A DNA stretch of 64,000 nucleotides from Micromonospora sp. MP36 (GTDB lineage Bacteria; Actinomycetota; Actinomycetes; Mycobacteriales; Micromonosporaceae), in NCBI RefSeq assembly GCF_008119785.1, contig NZ_VSFA01000005.1, positions 62,001 to 126,000 on the forward strand, written 5' to 3'. The position numbers were made by a program, and so were the translations under genes. Below the pieces are notes generated by a model. It was given only the letters and a program-made list of their open reading frames with translations, did not search any database and was not told where the DNA came from. The stretch's first letter is position 1. Every line of letters starts with the position of its first letter. This document shows positions 44,839-53,493 of the stretch, piece after piece.

Positions 44839-45906
44839 ATGGCATCATCGGCCGTGCTCGGCGTACTCGGCCTGAATCAGACCGAACAGGACTTCTACGA
44901 GCGACTGATCGGTTGCCCGCCGATGACAGTCGGTCAGCTCGACGAGCTTGCCGACGAATGCGGCTATACCGGTCAGGCCGGCCGCGTCCTGTCGCGACTC
45001 GTCCAGCTCGGACTGGTCGCGGCCGTGCCCAGCGATCCCGAGCGCTGGTCGGCCACTCCGCCGAACACCGCCCTGCAGATGCTGCTCAGCGCCCGTGACC
45101 GCGCGCTGGCCGAGGCGCGCGGGCAGGTCGCCGACCTGGTCAGCCGGTTCGTTCGGACCGAGATCAATCACGACCACGCGGCCATGGTCGAGGTGATCCG
45201 CGGGCGCGAGAAGCACATCCGGCGGTTCTCGGAGCTGCAGCGCGGCGCGCGCCACCAAGTGCGCGCGTGCGACGGGCCGCCATATCCGGCCAACGACGCG
45301 GTCCAGCTCAACACCACGGAGGTCGACCAACTGCGAGCCGGGCTCCAGGTCCGGGTCATCTACGACCGCCGGGCACTGGACATCCCTGGCCGGCTGGCCG
45401 ACCTAGAGGCCGGTATCGCCGCGGGTGAGCAGGCCAGGGTGGCGGACATCCCGCTGAAGATGACGCTGTTCGACGACACGGCGGCGGTCCTGCCGCTGTC
45501 CCAGCCACCGGATGTGGAGACGCGACTGGTGGTCCACCACCCGGTACTGCTGGACGCGCTGTCCGCCTTGTTCGAGATCCATTGGCAACACGCGCTGCCG
45601 CTGCACGTCAGCGGAGGACGGGCCGAGCTGGACGGGAGCGGAACGACGCCCTCACCCATGGACCGGCACCTGCTCGTGCTGCTGGTCGCCGGTCAAACCG
45701 ACCAGGAGATCGCCGCCCAGCTCGGCGTTAGCGACCGCACGGTCCGCGCCCGGGTACGTGCCATGATGGCCCGGCTGGATGCAACCACGCGGTTCCAAGC
45801 CGGCTACCAGGCGGTGGTACGTGGCTGGCTGACGACCGGCAGCCAGGACTCCCCCGATGCCGTCCCGACCACCACGGCCCCAGCCGATGCCGCCAGACTT
45901 CGGTAA
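44839..45906 (+). CDS. LuxR-type transcriptional regulator with TrmB-like N-terminus (first of tandem pair)
   Basis: This 355-aa protein has an N-terminal winged-helix-like region (LGLNQTEQDFYERLIG...GRVLSRLVQLGLV, TrmB-like), a central domain with MVEVIRGREKHIRR and RHQVRACDGPPYPA, and a C-terminal LuxR HTH (LLVLLVAGQTDQEIAAQLGVSDRTVRARVRAMM). There is no receiver domain. The ATG at 44839 is 8 nt after AAAAGGAGA and is preferred to the GTG at 44833. A paralogue follows with a 50-nt overlap. Since secreted subtilases flank the pair, control of extracellular protease genes is likely, but this is inference. Confidence 0.85.
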   Translation: MASSAVLGVLGLNQTEQDFYERLIGCPPMTVGQLDELADECGYTGQAGRVLSRLVQLGLVAAVPSDPERWSATPPNTALQMLLSARDRALAEARGQVADLVSRFVRTEINHDHAAMVEVIRGREKHIRRFSELQRGARHQVRACDGPPYPANDAVQLNTTEVDQLRAGLQVRVIYDRRALDIPGRLADLEAGIAAGEQARVADIPLKMTLFDDTAAVLPLSQPPDVETRLVVHHPVLLDALSALFEIHWQHALPLHVSGGRAELDGSGTTPSPMDRHLLVLLVAGQTDQEIAAQLGVSDRTVRARVRAMMARLDATTRFQAGYQAVVRGWLTTGSQDSPDAVPTTTAPADAARLR

Positions 45907-46933
45907 CCAGGACAACTGTTCGGTGATCGGGCTCGCCCCAGCCGAGCAAACCGCCTACGAGCTGCTGATCGAACGGCCGTCGGCCACACTCGCCGACCTC
46001 GACGCGGCGTGGTCCCGGCCCGAGCCGCTGGCCGAGGTGCTGGCCGGCCTCGAAGAACGGTCCCTGATCAGCCGGGAGGCCGGCCCCCCGGTCCGGTTCC
46101 AGGCGGCCTCTCCCGCAGCGGCCTTCGGCGCGCTGTTCGCTGACTACGAAGAGCAGCTCGAGCGGGCCCGCCGGCACGTCGCCGTGCTCGACGCCGCCTA
46201 TCAGGCCCAGCCCGCGGTATCGGACAGCGCCAGCATGGTCGAGGTGATCACCGGACCGCGCGCAGTTCGCCAGCGATGGCTGCAGATCGAGCGAAGCGCC
46301 CGCCAACACATCAGCTGCCTGGCCAAGCCGCCCTACCTGTCGACGGCGGGGGGGATGGCGGTCGGGGTGCTCGACAGCACCAACCCTCGCGAACCCGACC
46401 GCGATGCGGTGCGCCGCGACCTGATCTGGCGCACCATCTACGACCGCTCGGCCATCAAGCATCCCGGTTCACTGGCCGCCGTGGAGCGCTCGATCCAGGC
46501 CGGACAGCTCGCCCGGGTGCTGCCCGACCTGCCGATCAGCCTCTGGTTGGCCGACGCGAAGGTCGCGTTCTTGCCCCTGCAACGCCATACGGCGGCTCAG
46601 GACGCAATCATCGTGGTCCACCCCTCGGCGCTCCTGGACGCCCTGGTCTCGCTGTTCGAAGGGCTGTGGCAGCGCGCGCTGCCGCTGCACCGGCCCGCGC
46701 CCGGCCAAGCGGAGCCCGATGACACGGGACGCCTCGGGGACGATGGGGACCGACTCATCACCTTGCTCCTGTCGGGGCTCACCGACGAGGCGATCGCGCG
46801 TCAACTCGGCCTGTCGCACCGCACGGTGCAGCGACGGGTCGCCGCCCTGATGGCCAATCTCGGCGCACACAGCCGGTTCCAGGCCGGGGTGCGTGCCGCG
46901 CTGCAACAGGCACCCCGCTGGTCGGCTGAGTGA
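45857..46933 (+). CDS. LuxR-type transcriptional regulator, paralogue of the preceding gene
   Basis: The 358-aa product has the same layout as its neighbour: N-terminal TrmB-like helix-turn-helix (IGLAPAEQTAYELLIE), the matching central motif MVEVITGPRAVRQR...ARQHISCLAKPPYLS, and the C-terminal HTH LLLSGLTDEAIARQLGLSHRTVQRRVAALM. The pair probably arose by tandem duplication. Two in-frame ATG codons (45857, overlapping by 50 nt, and 45887) are possible; neither has a clear ribosome-binding site, consistent with translational coupling. It may act as a partner or antagonist of the first regulator. Confidence 0.82.
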   Translation: MPSRPPRPQPMPPDFGNQDNCSVIGLAPAEQTAYELLIERPSATLADLDAAWSRPEPLAEVLAGLEERSLISREAGPPVRFQAASPAAAFGALFADYEEQLERARRHVAVLDAAYQAQPAVSDSASMVEVITGPRAVRQRWLQIERSARQHISCLAKPPYLSTAGGMAVGVLDSTNPREPDRDAVRRDLIWRTIYDRSAIKHPGSLAAVERSIQAGQLARVLPDLPISLWLADAKVAFLPLQRHTAAQDAIIVVHPSALLDALVSLFEGLWQRALPLHRPAPGQAEPDDTGRLGDDGDRLITLLLSGLTDEAIARQLGLSHRTVQRRVAALMANLGAHSRFQAGVRAALQQAPRWSAE

Positions 46934-47107
46934 CTCAGCTCCCCGGCGATGGGCCGAGTGCCATCTGCACCACGTTGGGACGAGGACCCGGCGACGCCGC
47001 ACGGTGACGACGCACTGACTATCAGTTGGCCGCAAGTTGACCGGATTGCTGCCGAGTTGCCCATGCCGCCGGGTAGCCCCAGCCGTGCCGAGTGATTCAT
47101 GTTGTTC

Positions 47108-47126
47108 TATAACCCACGACCGTGGG
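47108..47126 (+). promoter_or_regulatory. -10 box and overlapping palindromic operator of the second subtilase gene
   Basis: TATAAC (47108-47113) is followed directly by the palindrome CCCACG-AC-CGTGGG (47113-47126), which would cover the transcription start. The palindrome is a candidate site for one of the two LuxR-type regulators encoded just upstream. The -35 region is weak, which fits dependence on an activator. Confidence 0.5.
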
Positions 47127-47175
47127 GTGTCATGCGCGTCCTGTCTCTGCGGGCGCGCTAGTCCATGGAGGTTCC

Positions 47176-50100
47176 GTGCATACACGAACCAGGCATGCGA
47201 GACGCGCGTCAGTCGTGACAGCGGCTCTCGCGGTTCTCGCGACAGCGATGGCGAGCGCAGGACCCGCCGCGTTCGCCGCGCCATCGACCACAGCACCGTC
47301 AGCCAACCCGGCCGACAAGCTAACCTCGGCCGTCGAGAAGACGCTCACCACGCACGACTCGGCGGACTTCTGGGTGAAGCTGTCGGCGAAGGCCAACCTG
47401 GACGCGGCACCGGACATCGCCGACTGGGGCAAGCGCGGCCAGTACGTCTACGACAGGCTCACCAGCACGGCCAAGACGTCCCAGGCCGACGTGATCCAGC
47501 AGCTCGAGGCGAACGGCGTCGACTACGAGAGCTTCTGGATCAGCAACCGCATCCTCGTCGAGGACGGCACGCTGGAGCTCGCCAAGGAGCTCGCCGCCCA
47601 GCCCGAGGTCAGCCAGATCGCCGAGACCACGAAGTTCGACCTGGTCGAGCCGGTCAAGCGCGAGAAGGCGTCGGCGAACGCCCCGGCCACGGTCGAGTGG
47701 GGCCTCGACTTCATCAACGCCCCTGAGGTCTGGGCCCAGGGCTTCACGGGCGAGGGCATCGTCGTGTCGAGCGTCGACACCGGCGTCCAGTTCGACCACC
47801 CGGCGCTCGCCGACGGTTACCGCGGTCGGCAGCCCGACGGGACGATCGACAACAACTACAACTTCTTCGACTCCTCCGGACGGTGCGGCTCGTCCGGCAA
47901 TCCGTGCGACGTGAACGGGCACGGCACCCACACCATGGGCACCATGATGGGCGACGACGGTCACGGCAACCAGATCGGTGTCGCGCCCGACGCGCAGTGG
48001 ATCGAGGCCAACGGCTGCGACACCTGCTCGGACGCCGACCTGCTCGAGTCCGGTCAGTGGATCACCGCCCCGACCCGCACGGACGGCACCGCTCCCGACC
48101 CGACGAAGCGCCCGCACGTCGTCAACAACTCGTGGGGCTACACCGCCGCCGGGACCATCACCGACTGGTACCAGGACATCACCGACGCGTGGGCTGCCGC
48201 CGGCATCTTCGGCGCCTGGTCGGCGGGCAACAGCGGTCCCGGTTGCCAAACGACCTCCTCGCCGGGCGCGAACACTACGAACTACTCGGCGGGCGCGGTC
48301 GACTCCACGGGCCACATCGCGTCCTTCTCCTCGCGCGGTCCGGGTGAGGGCGGCGGGATCAAGCCGAACATCTCGGCCCCGGGCGTGAACGTCCGCTCCT
48401 CGGTCCCCGGTGGTGGGTACGCGAACTACAACGGCACCTCGATGGCCGCCCCGCACCTCGCGGGCGCCGTCGCCGTACTGTGGAGCGCCGCACCAGCACT
48501 GATCGGCGACATCCCGGGCACCTGGGAACTGCTGAACCGGACCGCCCACAACGTCGACGACACCTCGTGCGGCGGCACCGCCGAGAACAACAACGTCTAC
48601 GGCGAGGGCACGCTCGACCTGGCCGCGCTGATCGACGCTGCGCCGATCGGTGACATGGGCACCGTTGCCGGCACTGTCACCGAGGCCGACGGCGACCCGA
48701 TCAGCGGGGCGCGCGTGACGGTCGACGGCGAGCACGACCGTACCGTCACCACCGGCACGGACGGCACGTACTCCGTCCGCGTCGCCGTGGGCAACTACCA
48801 GGTCTCGGCCTCGGCGTTCGGCTACCTGCCGTCTGCCCCGACCGGCGCCACGGTGACCGTCGACGCGACCACCACGGTGAACATCAACCTCGAGGCCGCG
48901 CCACGCCACACCGTGTCGGGCACCGTCACGGACATCGCCACGGGCAACCCGTTCGTCGGCACCACGGTGAGCATCTCCGCACCGATCGACCCGGTCACCA
49001 CCGACGCCAACGGCACGTTCGCGTTCACCGACGTGCCCGAGGGCACCTACACGATCTCGGTCGAGGGCGGCTCCTGCACGAGCGAGTTCTCGGAGGAGGT
49101 CGTCGTCGACGGCGACGAGACGGTCACCGCCGAAATCGCCCGGAGGTACGACGGCTTCGGGTACTTCTGCACGGTCGGCAGCGACGGGCTCGCCACGGGT
49201 GACACCCGGGTGAACCTGACCGGTGACGACGCGGCGACCACGGTCCCGCTGCCGTTCTCGTTCCCGTACTACGACGGCGACTTCACGACGGCGTACGTGA
49301 GCACCAACGGCCACGTGAACTTCGCCGGGCTCTCGACGGCATACAGCAACGTCGCGATCCCGAGCAGTGCCCTGCCCAACGCGGCGATCTACCCGCTGTG
49401 GGACGACCTGTACTTCGACGCCTCGGCGGGTCTGTACACCGCGACCACCCAGGTCGATGGGGTCGACGCGTTCGTGCTCGAGTGGCGTAATGTCACGACC
49501 TACGGCAACCGCAACCTGCGGACGAACTTCTCCGTGACCCTCCTGGCGAACGGTGAGATCGAGCTCGGCTACGGGGCGAACTCGGGCGGAGCGGCGGCCG
49601 GCAGCTCGGCCACGGTGGGTATCGAGAACGAGAACGGCACCATCGCCCACCAGTTCTCCTACAACACCCCGGCGATCAACGCCGGAATGTCGATCCATTA
49701 CGACTCCGCGCCGCGGGGCACGGTGGCCGGCACGGTGACCGACCGGAACACGGGTGCGCCGATCTCCGGCGCGACCGTGGCAGTCTCCTCCGAGGCCCAG
49801 AGCAAGACCGTGACCACTGGAGCGGACGGCAAGTACTCGACGTCGGTCATCACCGGTGGCTACTCGGTCAAGATCACGGCGCCGAATTACAAGGATGCCA
49901 CCGGCTCGGTCATGGTCACCGAGGACGCCACCACGGCGTTCGACGCCGCGCTGGCCGCGGGCAAGGTGACCATCGTTTCTGATGGCGACACCCATGCCAA
50001 TCTGCCGATGGGCGGCTCCCACACCGAGAAGCTCACGATCACCAACGAGGGCACCGCCCCGGCGTCGGTCGATCTGGAAGCCGGCGGCGGCGAGTTCCAG

Positions 50101-51225
50101 CCGCTCGCCACGCGTGCTCTCACGGCGGTGAAGGGTAAGGCGACCGTCCCGGCGTCGGTGGCCCCGAAGGGGAAGCTGTCGGCGGGCGGCTCGTCGATGT
50201 CGCCTTCGAACGTCAAGGGCGAGACGGTGACACCTCAGGCGGCGCAGACCCCGGCCGACGAGATCACCATCACGCACTCCGCGTCGCAGGCGATCACGGC
50301 CGGCAACTCGGCGTCGTGCAACAACGGCGCCACCACCCGGAACAACTCGTACCTGCGGACGTTCACGCTGGCCGACTTCGGGCTCAACGGCCTGGACGTG
50401 TCGAGCGTGTCGTTCGGCGTGGAGACGAACCGGGGGAACCAACCGCTCACGGTCAACCTCTACACGCTCAATGGCGACCTGCGGTACGCCAACATGACGC
50501 TCATCGGCTCGGCCGACGCCACGGTTCCGGCCGGTACCGGCACTTTGGTGACGGTCCCGGTCGAGGGCGCGGTCCCGTCCGGCGGCACCCTGGTGGTCGA
50601 GGTGAAGGTCCCTGCCGATGGCTTCTTCTTCATCGGCTCGAACAACGCCGGCCAGACTGCGCCGTCGTACATCGCCTCGGTGGACTGCGGCATCTCCGAG
50701 CCGGCCGACACGGCGTCGATCGGTTTCCCGGGCATGCACATCGTGATGAACGTGACGGGTAGCTCGGGCGCTCCGGCGGACTGGGTGTCCTTCGACAACC
50801 CGTCCTTCACGCTCAACCCGGGCGAGTCGCGCACGGTGACGGCGACCATGTCGGCCGACGTCGACCAGCCGGGTGCGTACTCCGCCGTGATCGGTGCCAG
50901 CACCAACACGCCGTACAACGTGGGTGAGGTGCCGGTGTCGATGAACGTCACAGCCCCGAAGTCGTGGGGCAAGGTCACCGGCACCGTCACCTCGGCAAAC
51001 GGCCAGCCGCTCGGTGGGGCCATCGTCCAGGTGAACGGCGGCAAGGGATACCGCAAGACGCTGGTCACCGAGAGTGACGGTACGTACGCGTACTGGATCG
51101 ACTCGACGGTGAGCCCGCTCACGCTGGTCGTCGCGGCCGAGGGCCACGCGCCTGCGACGAAGAAGGTCACGCTCAAGGCGGGCCAGACGGTCAGGGCGGA
51201 CTTCTCGCTCGACCCGCTCCGGTAG
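47176..51225 (+). CDS. large secreted S8 peptidase with carboxypeptidase-regulatory-like repeats
   Basis: This 1349-aa secreted protease begins with a signal peptide ending near AGPAAFAA (about residue 35), then a propeptide (36-~160). The subtilisin domain has Asp201 (SSVDTGVQ), His249 (NGHGTHTMG) and Ser422 (NGTSMAAPHLAG). It is followed by CarboxypepD_reg-like beta-sandwiches (GTVAGTVTEADGDPISGARV ~500, TVSGTVTDIATGNPFVGTTV ~575, GTVAGTVTDRNTGAPISGAT ~855, KVTGTVTSANGQPLGGAIV ~1275) and other beta-rich segments. The GTG at 47176 has GGAGG 4 nt upstream. Such repeats often bind cell-wall or polymer surfaces. It degrades extracellular protein; the target is unknown. Confidence 0.92.
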   Translation: MHTRTRHARRASVVTAALAVLATAMASAGPAAFAAPSTTAPSANPADKLTSAVEKTLTTHDSADFWVKLSAKANLDAAPDIADWGKRGQYVYDRLTSTAKTSQADVIQQLEANGVDYESFWISNRILVEDGTLELAKELAAQPEVSQIAETTKFDLVEPVKREKASANAPATVEWGLDFINAPEVWAQGFTGEGIVVSSVDTGVQFDHPALADGYRGRQPDGTIDNNYNFFDSSGRCGSSGNPCDVNGHGTHTMGTMMGDDGHGNQIGVAPDAQWIEANGCDTCSDADLLESGQWITAPTRTDGTAPDPTKRPHVVNNSWGYTAAGTITDWYQDITDAWAAAGIFGAWSAGNSGPGCQTTSSPGANTTNYSAGAVDSTGHIASFSSRGPGEGGGIKPNISAPGVNVRSSVPGGGYANYNGTSMAAPHLAGAVAVLWSAAPALIGDIPGTWELLNRTAHNVDDTSCGGTAENNNVYGEGTLDLAALIDAAPIGDMGTVAGTVTEADGDPISGARVTVDGEHDRTVTTGTDGTYSVRVAVGNYQVSASAFGYLPSAPTGATVTVDATTTVNINLEAAPRHTVSGTVTDIATGNPFVGTTVSISAPIDPVTTDANGTFAFTDVPEGTYTISVEGGSCTSEFSEEVVVDGDETVTAEIARRYDGFGYFCTVGSDGLATGDTRVNLTGDDAATTVPLPFSFPYYDGDFTTAYVSTNGHVNFAGLSTAYSNVAIPSSALPNAAIYPLWDDLYFDASAGLYTATTQVDGVDAFVLEWRNVTTYGNRNLRTNFSVTLLANGEIELGYGANSGGAAAGSSATVGIENENGTIAHQFSYNTPAINAGMSIHYDSAPRGTVAGTVTDRNTGAPISGATVAVSSEAQSKTVTTGADGKYSTSVITGGYSVKITAPNYKDATGSVMVTEDATTAFDAALAAGKVTIVSDGDTHANLPMGGSHTEKLTITNEGTAPASVDLEAGGGEFQPLATRALTAVKGKATVPASVAPKGKLSAGGSSMSPSNVKGETVTPQAAQTPADEITITHSASQAITAGNSASCNNGATTRNNSYLRTFTLADFGLNGLDVSSVSFGVETNRGNQPLTVNLYTLNGDLRYANMTLIGSADATVPAGTGTLVTVPVEGAVPSGGTLVVEVKVPADGFFFIGSNNAGQTAPSYIASVDCGISEPADTASIGFPGMHIVMNVTGSSGAPADWVSFDNPSFTLNPGESRTVTATMSADVDQPGAYSAVIGASTNTPYNVGEVPVSMNVTAPKSWGKVTGTVTSANGQPLGGAIVQVNGGKGYRKTLVTESDGTYAYWIDSTVSPLTLVVAAEGHAPATKKVTLKAGQTVRADFSLDPLR

Positions 51226-51272
51226 CGCATACACGGGGCGCGCCGTAGCGCGTCCCGTAGCGCGCCTCCTGT

Positions 51273-51317
51273 ACGACGACGGCCCGGTCACCATCCAGGT
51301 GGCCGGGCCGCCGTCGT
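51273..51317. terminator. terminator after the second subtilase gene
   Basis: ACGACGACGGCCCGGTCACC (51273-51292) pairs with 51298-51317 around a 5-nt loop, with one mismatch and one G-U pair. Nothing else is evident between here and 51520. Confidence 0.75.
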
Positions 51318-51520
51318 GCATCGAACGGACCTGAGCGGCCTGCTCCGCCGGCATCAGGATCAGGGAGACTCCCGGCTCGCTGGCCCCACGACGACCATCG
51401 ATGTGTCCGATGGTCCCGCCAGGCACGGCGGTTGGTGAGCAGCGGAGACAGTTCCTGGGCAGACGACCGAGAAGGTCCCCCAGCACGGAGGCGGGAGGAC
51501 CTTCTGGAGTGCTGCCCAAA

Positions 51521-51721
51521 TCAGCCCACGGGGCCGATCTGCTTTGCCAGGTTGACGAAGGACTGCCACGACGAGGGGGCGACGTGGAGGGTGCCGCCCT
51601 CCCGGTCCTTGGTGTCGCGCACCAGCACGACGCCTGGCAGGTTGTCGGCCACCTCTACGCATGACCCGCCGTTGTTGCCGCTCTTCGTGCTCTTGCGCCA
51701 CTGCGCGCCGGTCATGTCCAT
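51521..51721 (-). CDS. DUF397 domain-containing small protein
   Basis: This 66-aa protein has the DUF397 pattern: WRKSTKSGNNGGSCVEVADN, then VLVRDTKDREGGTLHVAPSSW. DUF397 proteins are encoded next to WhiJ-type XRE regulators in actinomycetes and act as partners or antagonists, in a toxin-antitoxin-like or developmental role. The ATG at 51721 overlaps the end of the XRE gene by 10 nt, so translation is coupled. Confidence 0.92.
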   Translation of the reverse strand: MDMTGAQWRKSTKSGNNGGSCVEVADNLPGVVLVRDTKDREGGTLHVAPSSWQSFVNLAKQIGPVG

Positions 51722-52479
51722 GATCCTGCCGCTTTCCTGATCAGGTCTAGGGACTGGGTTCGGGACAGGGCCTCACCCCTGATGCGCTCCCATCTCCGAC
51801 TCAGCGTAGCAACGTCCGCAGCATCATTTACGATCTGCGCTCGCGCTTGGCTGTCGGCGTGAGCGACGTGCTCCCCGGCGGGCAACTCAGCGATGATGAA
51901 GCCTCCGCCGAGGCCCGGATACATTCCGACGTCCTTCGGCACCACGTGCACTTGCACTGAAGGCAGCGCCGCGCACGCGGCCAGGTGCTCGACCTGCTTG
52001 CGCATCAGGTCGCGGTCACCGTAGGCCGACTGGTAGAGCACCCCCTCGAAGACGACGGCGATGAGCAACGGAGGACGGTCGCGTCGCAGGATGACCTGCC
52101 GACCTATCCGCGACGCGACGAGCTCGTCAACCTCGCTCGGCGTCAGGGCCTCGCCCGAGAGCGTCGCCCGTGCGTATTCCTCGGTCTGGAGGAGGCCGGG
52201 TATCCACGTGTGCTCGAACCAGCGCAGCGCGACCGCCTCGCGTTCCCAGTCGACCCACTCGCGAAGCCAATGCGGCTCGCGTCGTTTCAGGACATCCGGC
52301 CAAAGGTCCCCAACGTCCCGGCCAAGGAGCGCGGCCACCTGAGCACGTCGACGAGGTTGTGGAACCCGTCCCGGCGAGATCCAACGTGCTGCCGTCTTCG
52401 GATCTACGCCCGTTTGAGCTGCCAGGCTCTCGGCTGTCTCGCCAGCTTCGGCCATGGCTGCTTGTAGTGAGTGGTTCAT
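51712..52479 (-). CDS. XRE-family regulator with DUF5753 (WhiJ-like)
   Basis: This 255-aa protein has an N-terminal helix-turn-helix (LAAQTGVDPKTAARWI...PQPRRRAQVAALLG) and a C-terminal DUF5753 ligand-type domain (WFEHTWIPGLLQTEEYARATL, then GGGFIIAELP). The ATG at 52479 begins MNHSLQAAM, directly before the HTH; a longer start is possible but has no support. It is co-transcribed with the DUF397 gene and divergent from three tiny genes. WhiJ-like proteins repress developmental or antibiotic genes in Streptomyces; a role here is inferred from the family. Confidence 0.9.
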   Translation of the reverse strand: MNHSLQAAMAEAGETAESLAAQTGVDPKTAARWISPGRVPQPRRRAQVAALLGRDVGDLWPDVLKRREPHWLREWVDWEREAVALRWFEHTWIPGLLQTEEYARATLSGEALTPSEVDELVASRIGRQVILRRDRPPLLIAVVFEGVLYQSAYGDRDLMRKQVEHLAACAALPSVQVHVVPKDVGMYPGLGGGFIIAELPAGEHVAHADSQARAQIVNDAADVATLSRRWERIRGEALSRTQSLDLIRKAAGSWT

Positions 52480-52501
52480 CCCGTCCCCAAGGAGGATGTC
52501 C

Positions 52502-52530
52502 TGAACGTCCTCTGAGAATAAATGAACGTC
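52502..52530. promoter_or_regulatory. direct repeats TGAACGTC, 21 bp apart, in the XRE promoter
   Basis: TGAACGTC occurs at 52502-52509 and 52523-52530, two helical turns apart, flanking the AT-rich GAGAATAAA. They lie between the XRE gene and the divergent small genes. They probably form the regulator's binding site. Confidence 0.55.
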
Positions 52531-52670
52531 GTGTACTGGTCCCGTTGCGCTGGGCAGTGTGTCACTCACGCGGGTCCGCTCGGCCGCAGGCGAGCAGTTG
52601 GGCGGGCTCCTGCCGGGGTCGCCCCGCACCCGATCGTGGGGCGGCCCCCTCCAATCACGAGGAGGTCGAT

Positions 52671-52853
52671 GTGCGTACCCGTTGGTTCCGGTGCCGGACC
52701 AAAGAGCTGCCGACGCTGCCGAAGCGCGAGCCGGGCACTAACCTGCCGGCGTGGATGCGGGAGCCGACCCGGGTGTTCCCCACGCTCCAGCCCGGTCGCC
52801 CGGGCCGGTTGACGCCGGGGCAGGAGTGGCGGGCGAACGGGGGCCGCTGGTGA
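52671..52853 (+). CDS. 60-aa hypothetical protein in WhiJ-like locus
   Basis: A short basic protein (MRTRWFRCRTKELPTLPKRE...) starts at a GTG with GAGGAGGT at good spacing and overlaps the next gene by 4 nt (GTGA). It has no recognised domain. It is rich in Arg and Pro. The context, three overlapping small genes divergent from an XRE/DUF397 pair, is a common actinomycete arrangement. I cannot assign a function. Confidence 0.65.
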   Translation: MRTRWFRCRTKELPTLPKREPGTNLPAWMREPTRVFPTLQPGRPGRLTPGQEWRANGGRW

Positions 52854-53143
52854 CCCGCCCCGGTGGCGTGCTCACCGCCACCGCCCATGTCGGCCGCCAG
52901 CCGACATGGGACTGCGAACGCTGCGGTGATCCCCGGCCCTGCCCGACCCTCCGGCGGATCCCCCGGGAACAGCTCGACCCGGCGGCGTGGACCCCGGCCG
53001 TGTCGGTGATCCTCCAGAGCGCGATCCGGGACCTGCGCGGACGCCCCGAGGGGCCGGAGCCGCCCGAGATCGTGCTGCGGTTCCTCTGGTTCCTGCCGCT
53101 GGTCGACGAGGAAGCCCGCGCCATCGCGCGGCGGATGCGGTGA
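52850..53143 (+). CDS. 97-aa hypothetical protein with Cys-rich N-terminus
   Basis: The N-terminal WDCERCGDPRPCP resembles a small zinc-ribbon knuckle, followed by a helical stretch (EIVLRFLWFLPLVDEEARAIARR). It starts at GTG 52850, overlapping the preceding stop, and its own stop overlaps the next start. The next gene carries a similar Cys motif (WRCRNCGAEWPC). It is probably a small metal-binding protein; its role is unknown. Confidence 0.65.
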   Translation: MTRPGGVLTATAHVGRQPTWDCERCGDPRPCPTLRRIPREQLDPAAWTPAVSVILQSAIRDLRGRPEGPEPPEIVLRFLWFLPLVDEEARAIARRMR

Positions 53144-53391
53144 TGGGTCGCCGCGTCATCCCGCACGTTCCGACGCGCCCGCTCTGGCGGTGCCGGAACT
53201 GTGGCGCGGAGTGGCCCTGCCAGCCGGCCCGGTTGTCGCTGCTGGTCGAGTACCGGGGGAATCGCACCGGACTGCTGCTCTACCTCGGTGGGCTGATGGC
53301 CGAGGCCCGGGAACAGCTCGCCCAGCTCAACCCGGACCACGTCCCGGACCTGCACCACCGCTTCATCGCCTGGGCGCGGGTCCGCGACTGA
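53143..53391 (+). CDS. 82-aa zinc-ribbon-like small protein
   Basis: The sequence has WRCRNCGAEWPCQPARLSLL and a C-terminal HHRFIAWAR. Proteins of this type, often next to XRE/DUF397 genes, are usually annotated as hypothetical (or, without support, as flavin reductase). The Cys-x2-Cys...Cys arrangement matches the preceding gene. ATG 53143 or GTG 53140 may start it; both overlap the previous stop. Confidence 0.7.
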   Translation: MGRRVIPHVPTRPLWRCRNCGAEWPCQPARLSLLVEYRGNRTGLLLYLGGLMAEAREQLAQLNPDHVPDLHHRFIAWARVRD

Positions 53392-53443
53392 CGGCGTGAC
53401 ACCCCGAAGCGGCGGGACCGGTCGATCACGTCCGGAGGGAGCA

Positions 53444-53473
53444 TTGACGGTGATCCGGTTCTGCGCGTAGACC
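53444..53473 (+). promoter_or_regulatory. promoter of the gamma-glutamyl-amine operon
   Basis: TTGACG (53444-53449) and TAGACC (53468-53473) are 18 nt apart, 20 nt before the ATG at 53494. Confidence 0.6.
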
Positions 53474-53493
53474 TTTCCCATGGAGGCGCACCC

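Noticed and set aside
47320-51519. A 1399-codon minus-strand frame opposite the second subtilase
   Set aside because: It has no signal peptide or family motif, and the plus-strand subtilase has a full catalytic triad.
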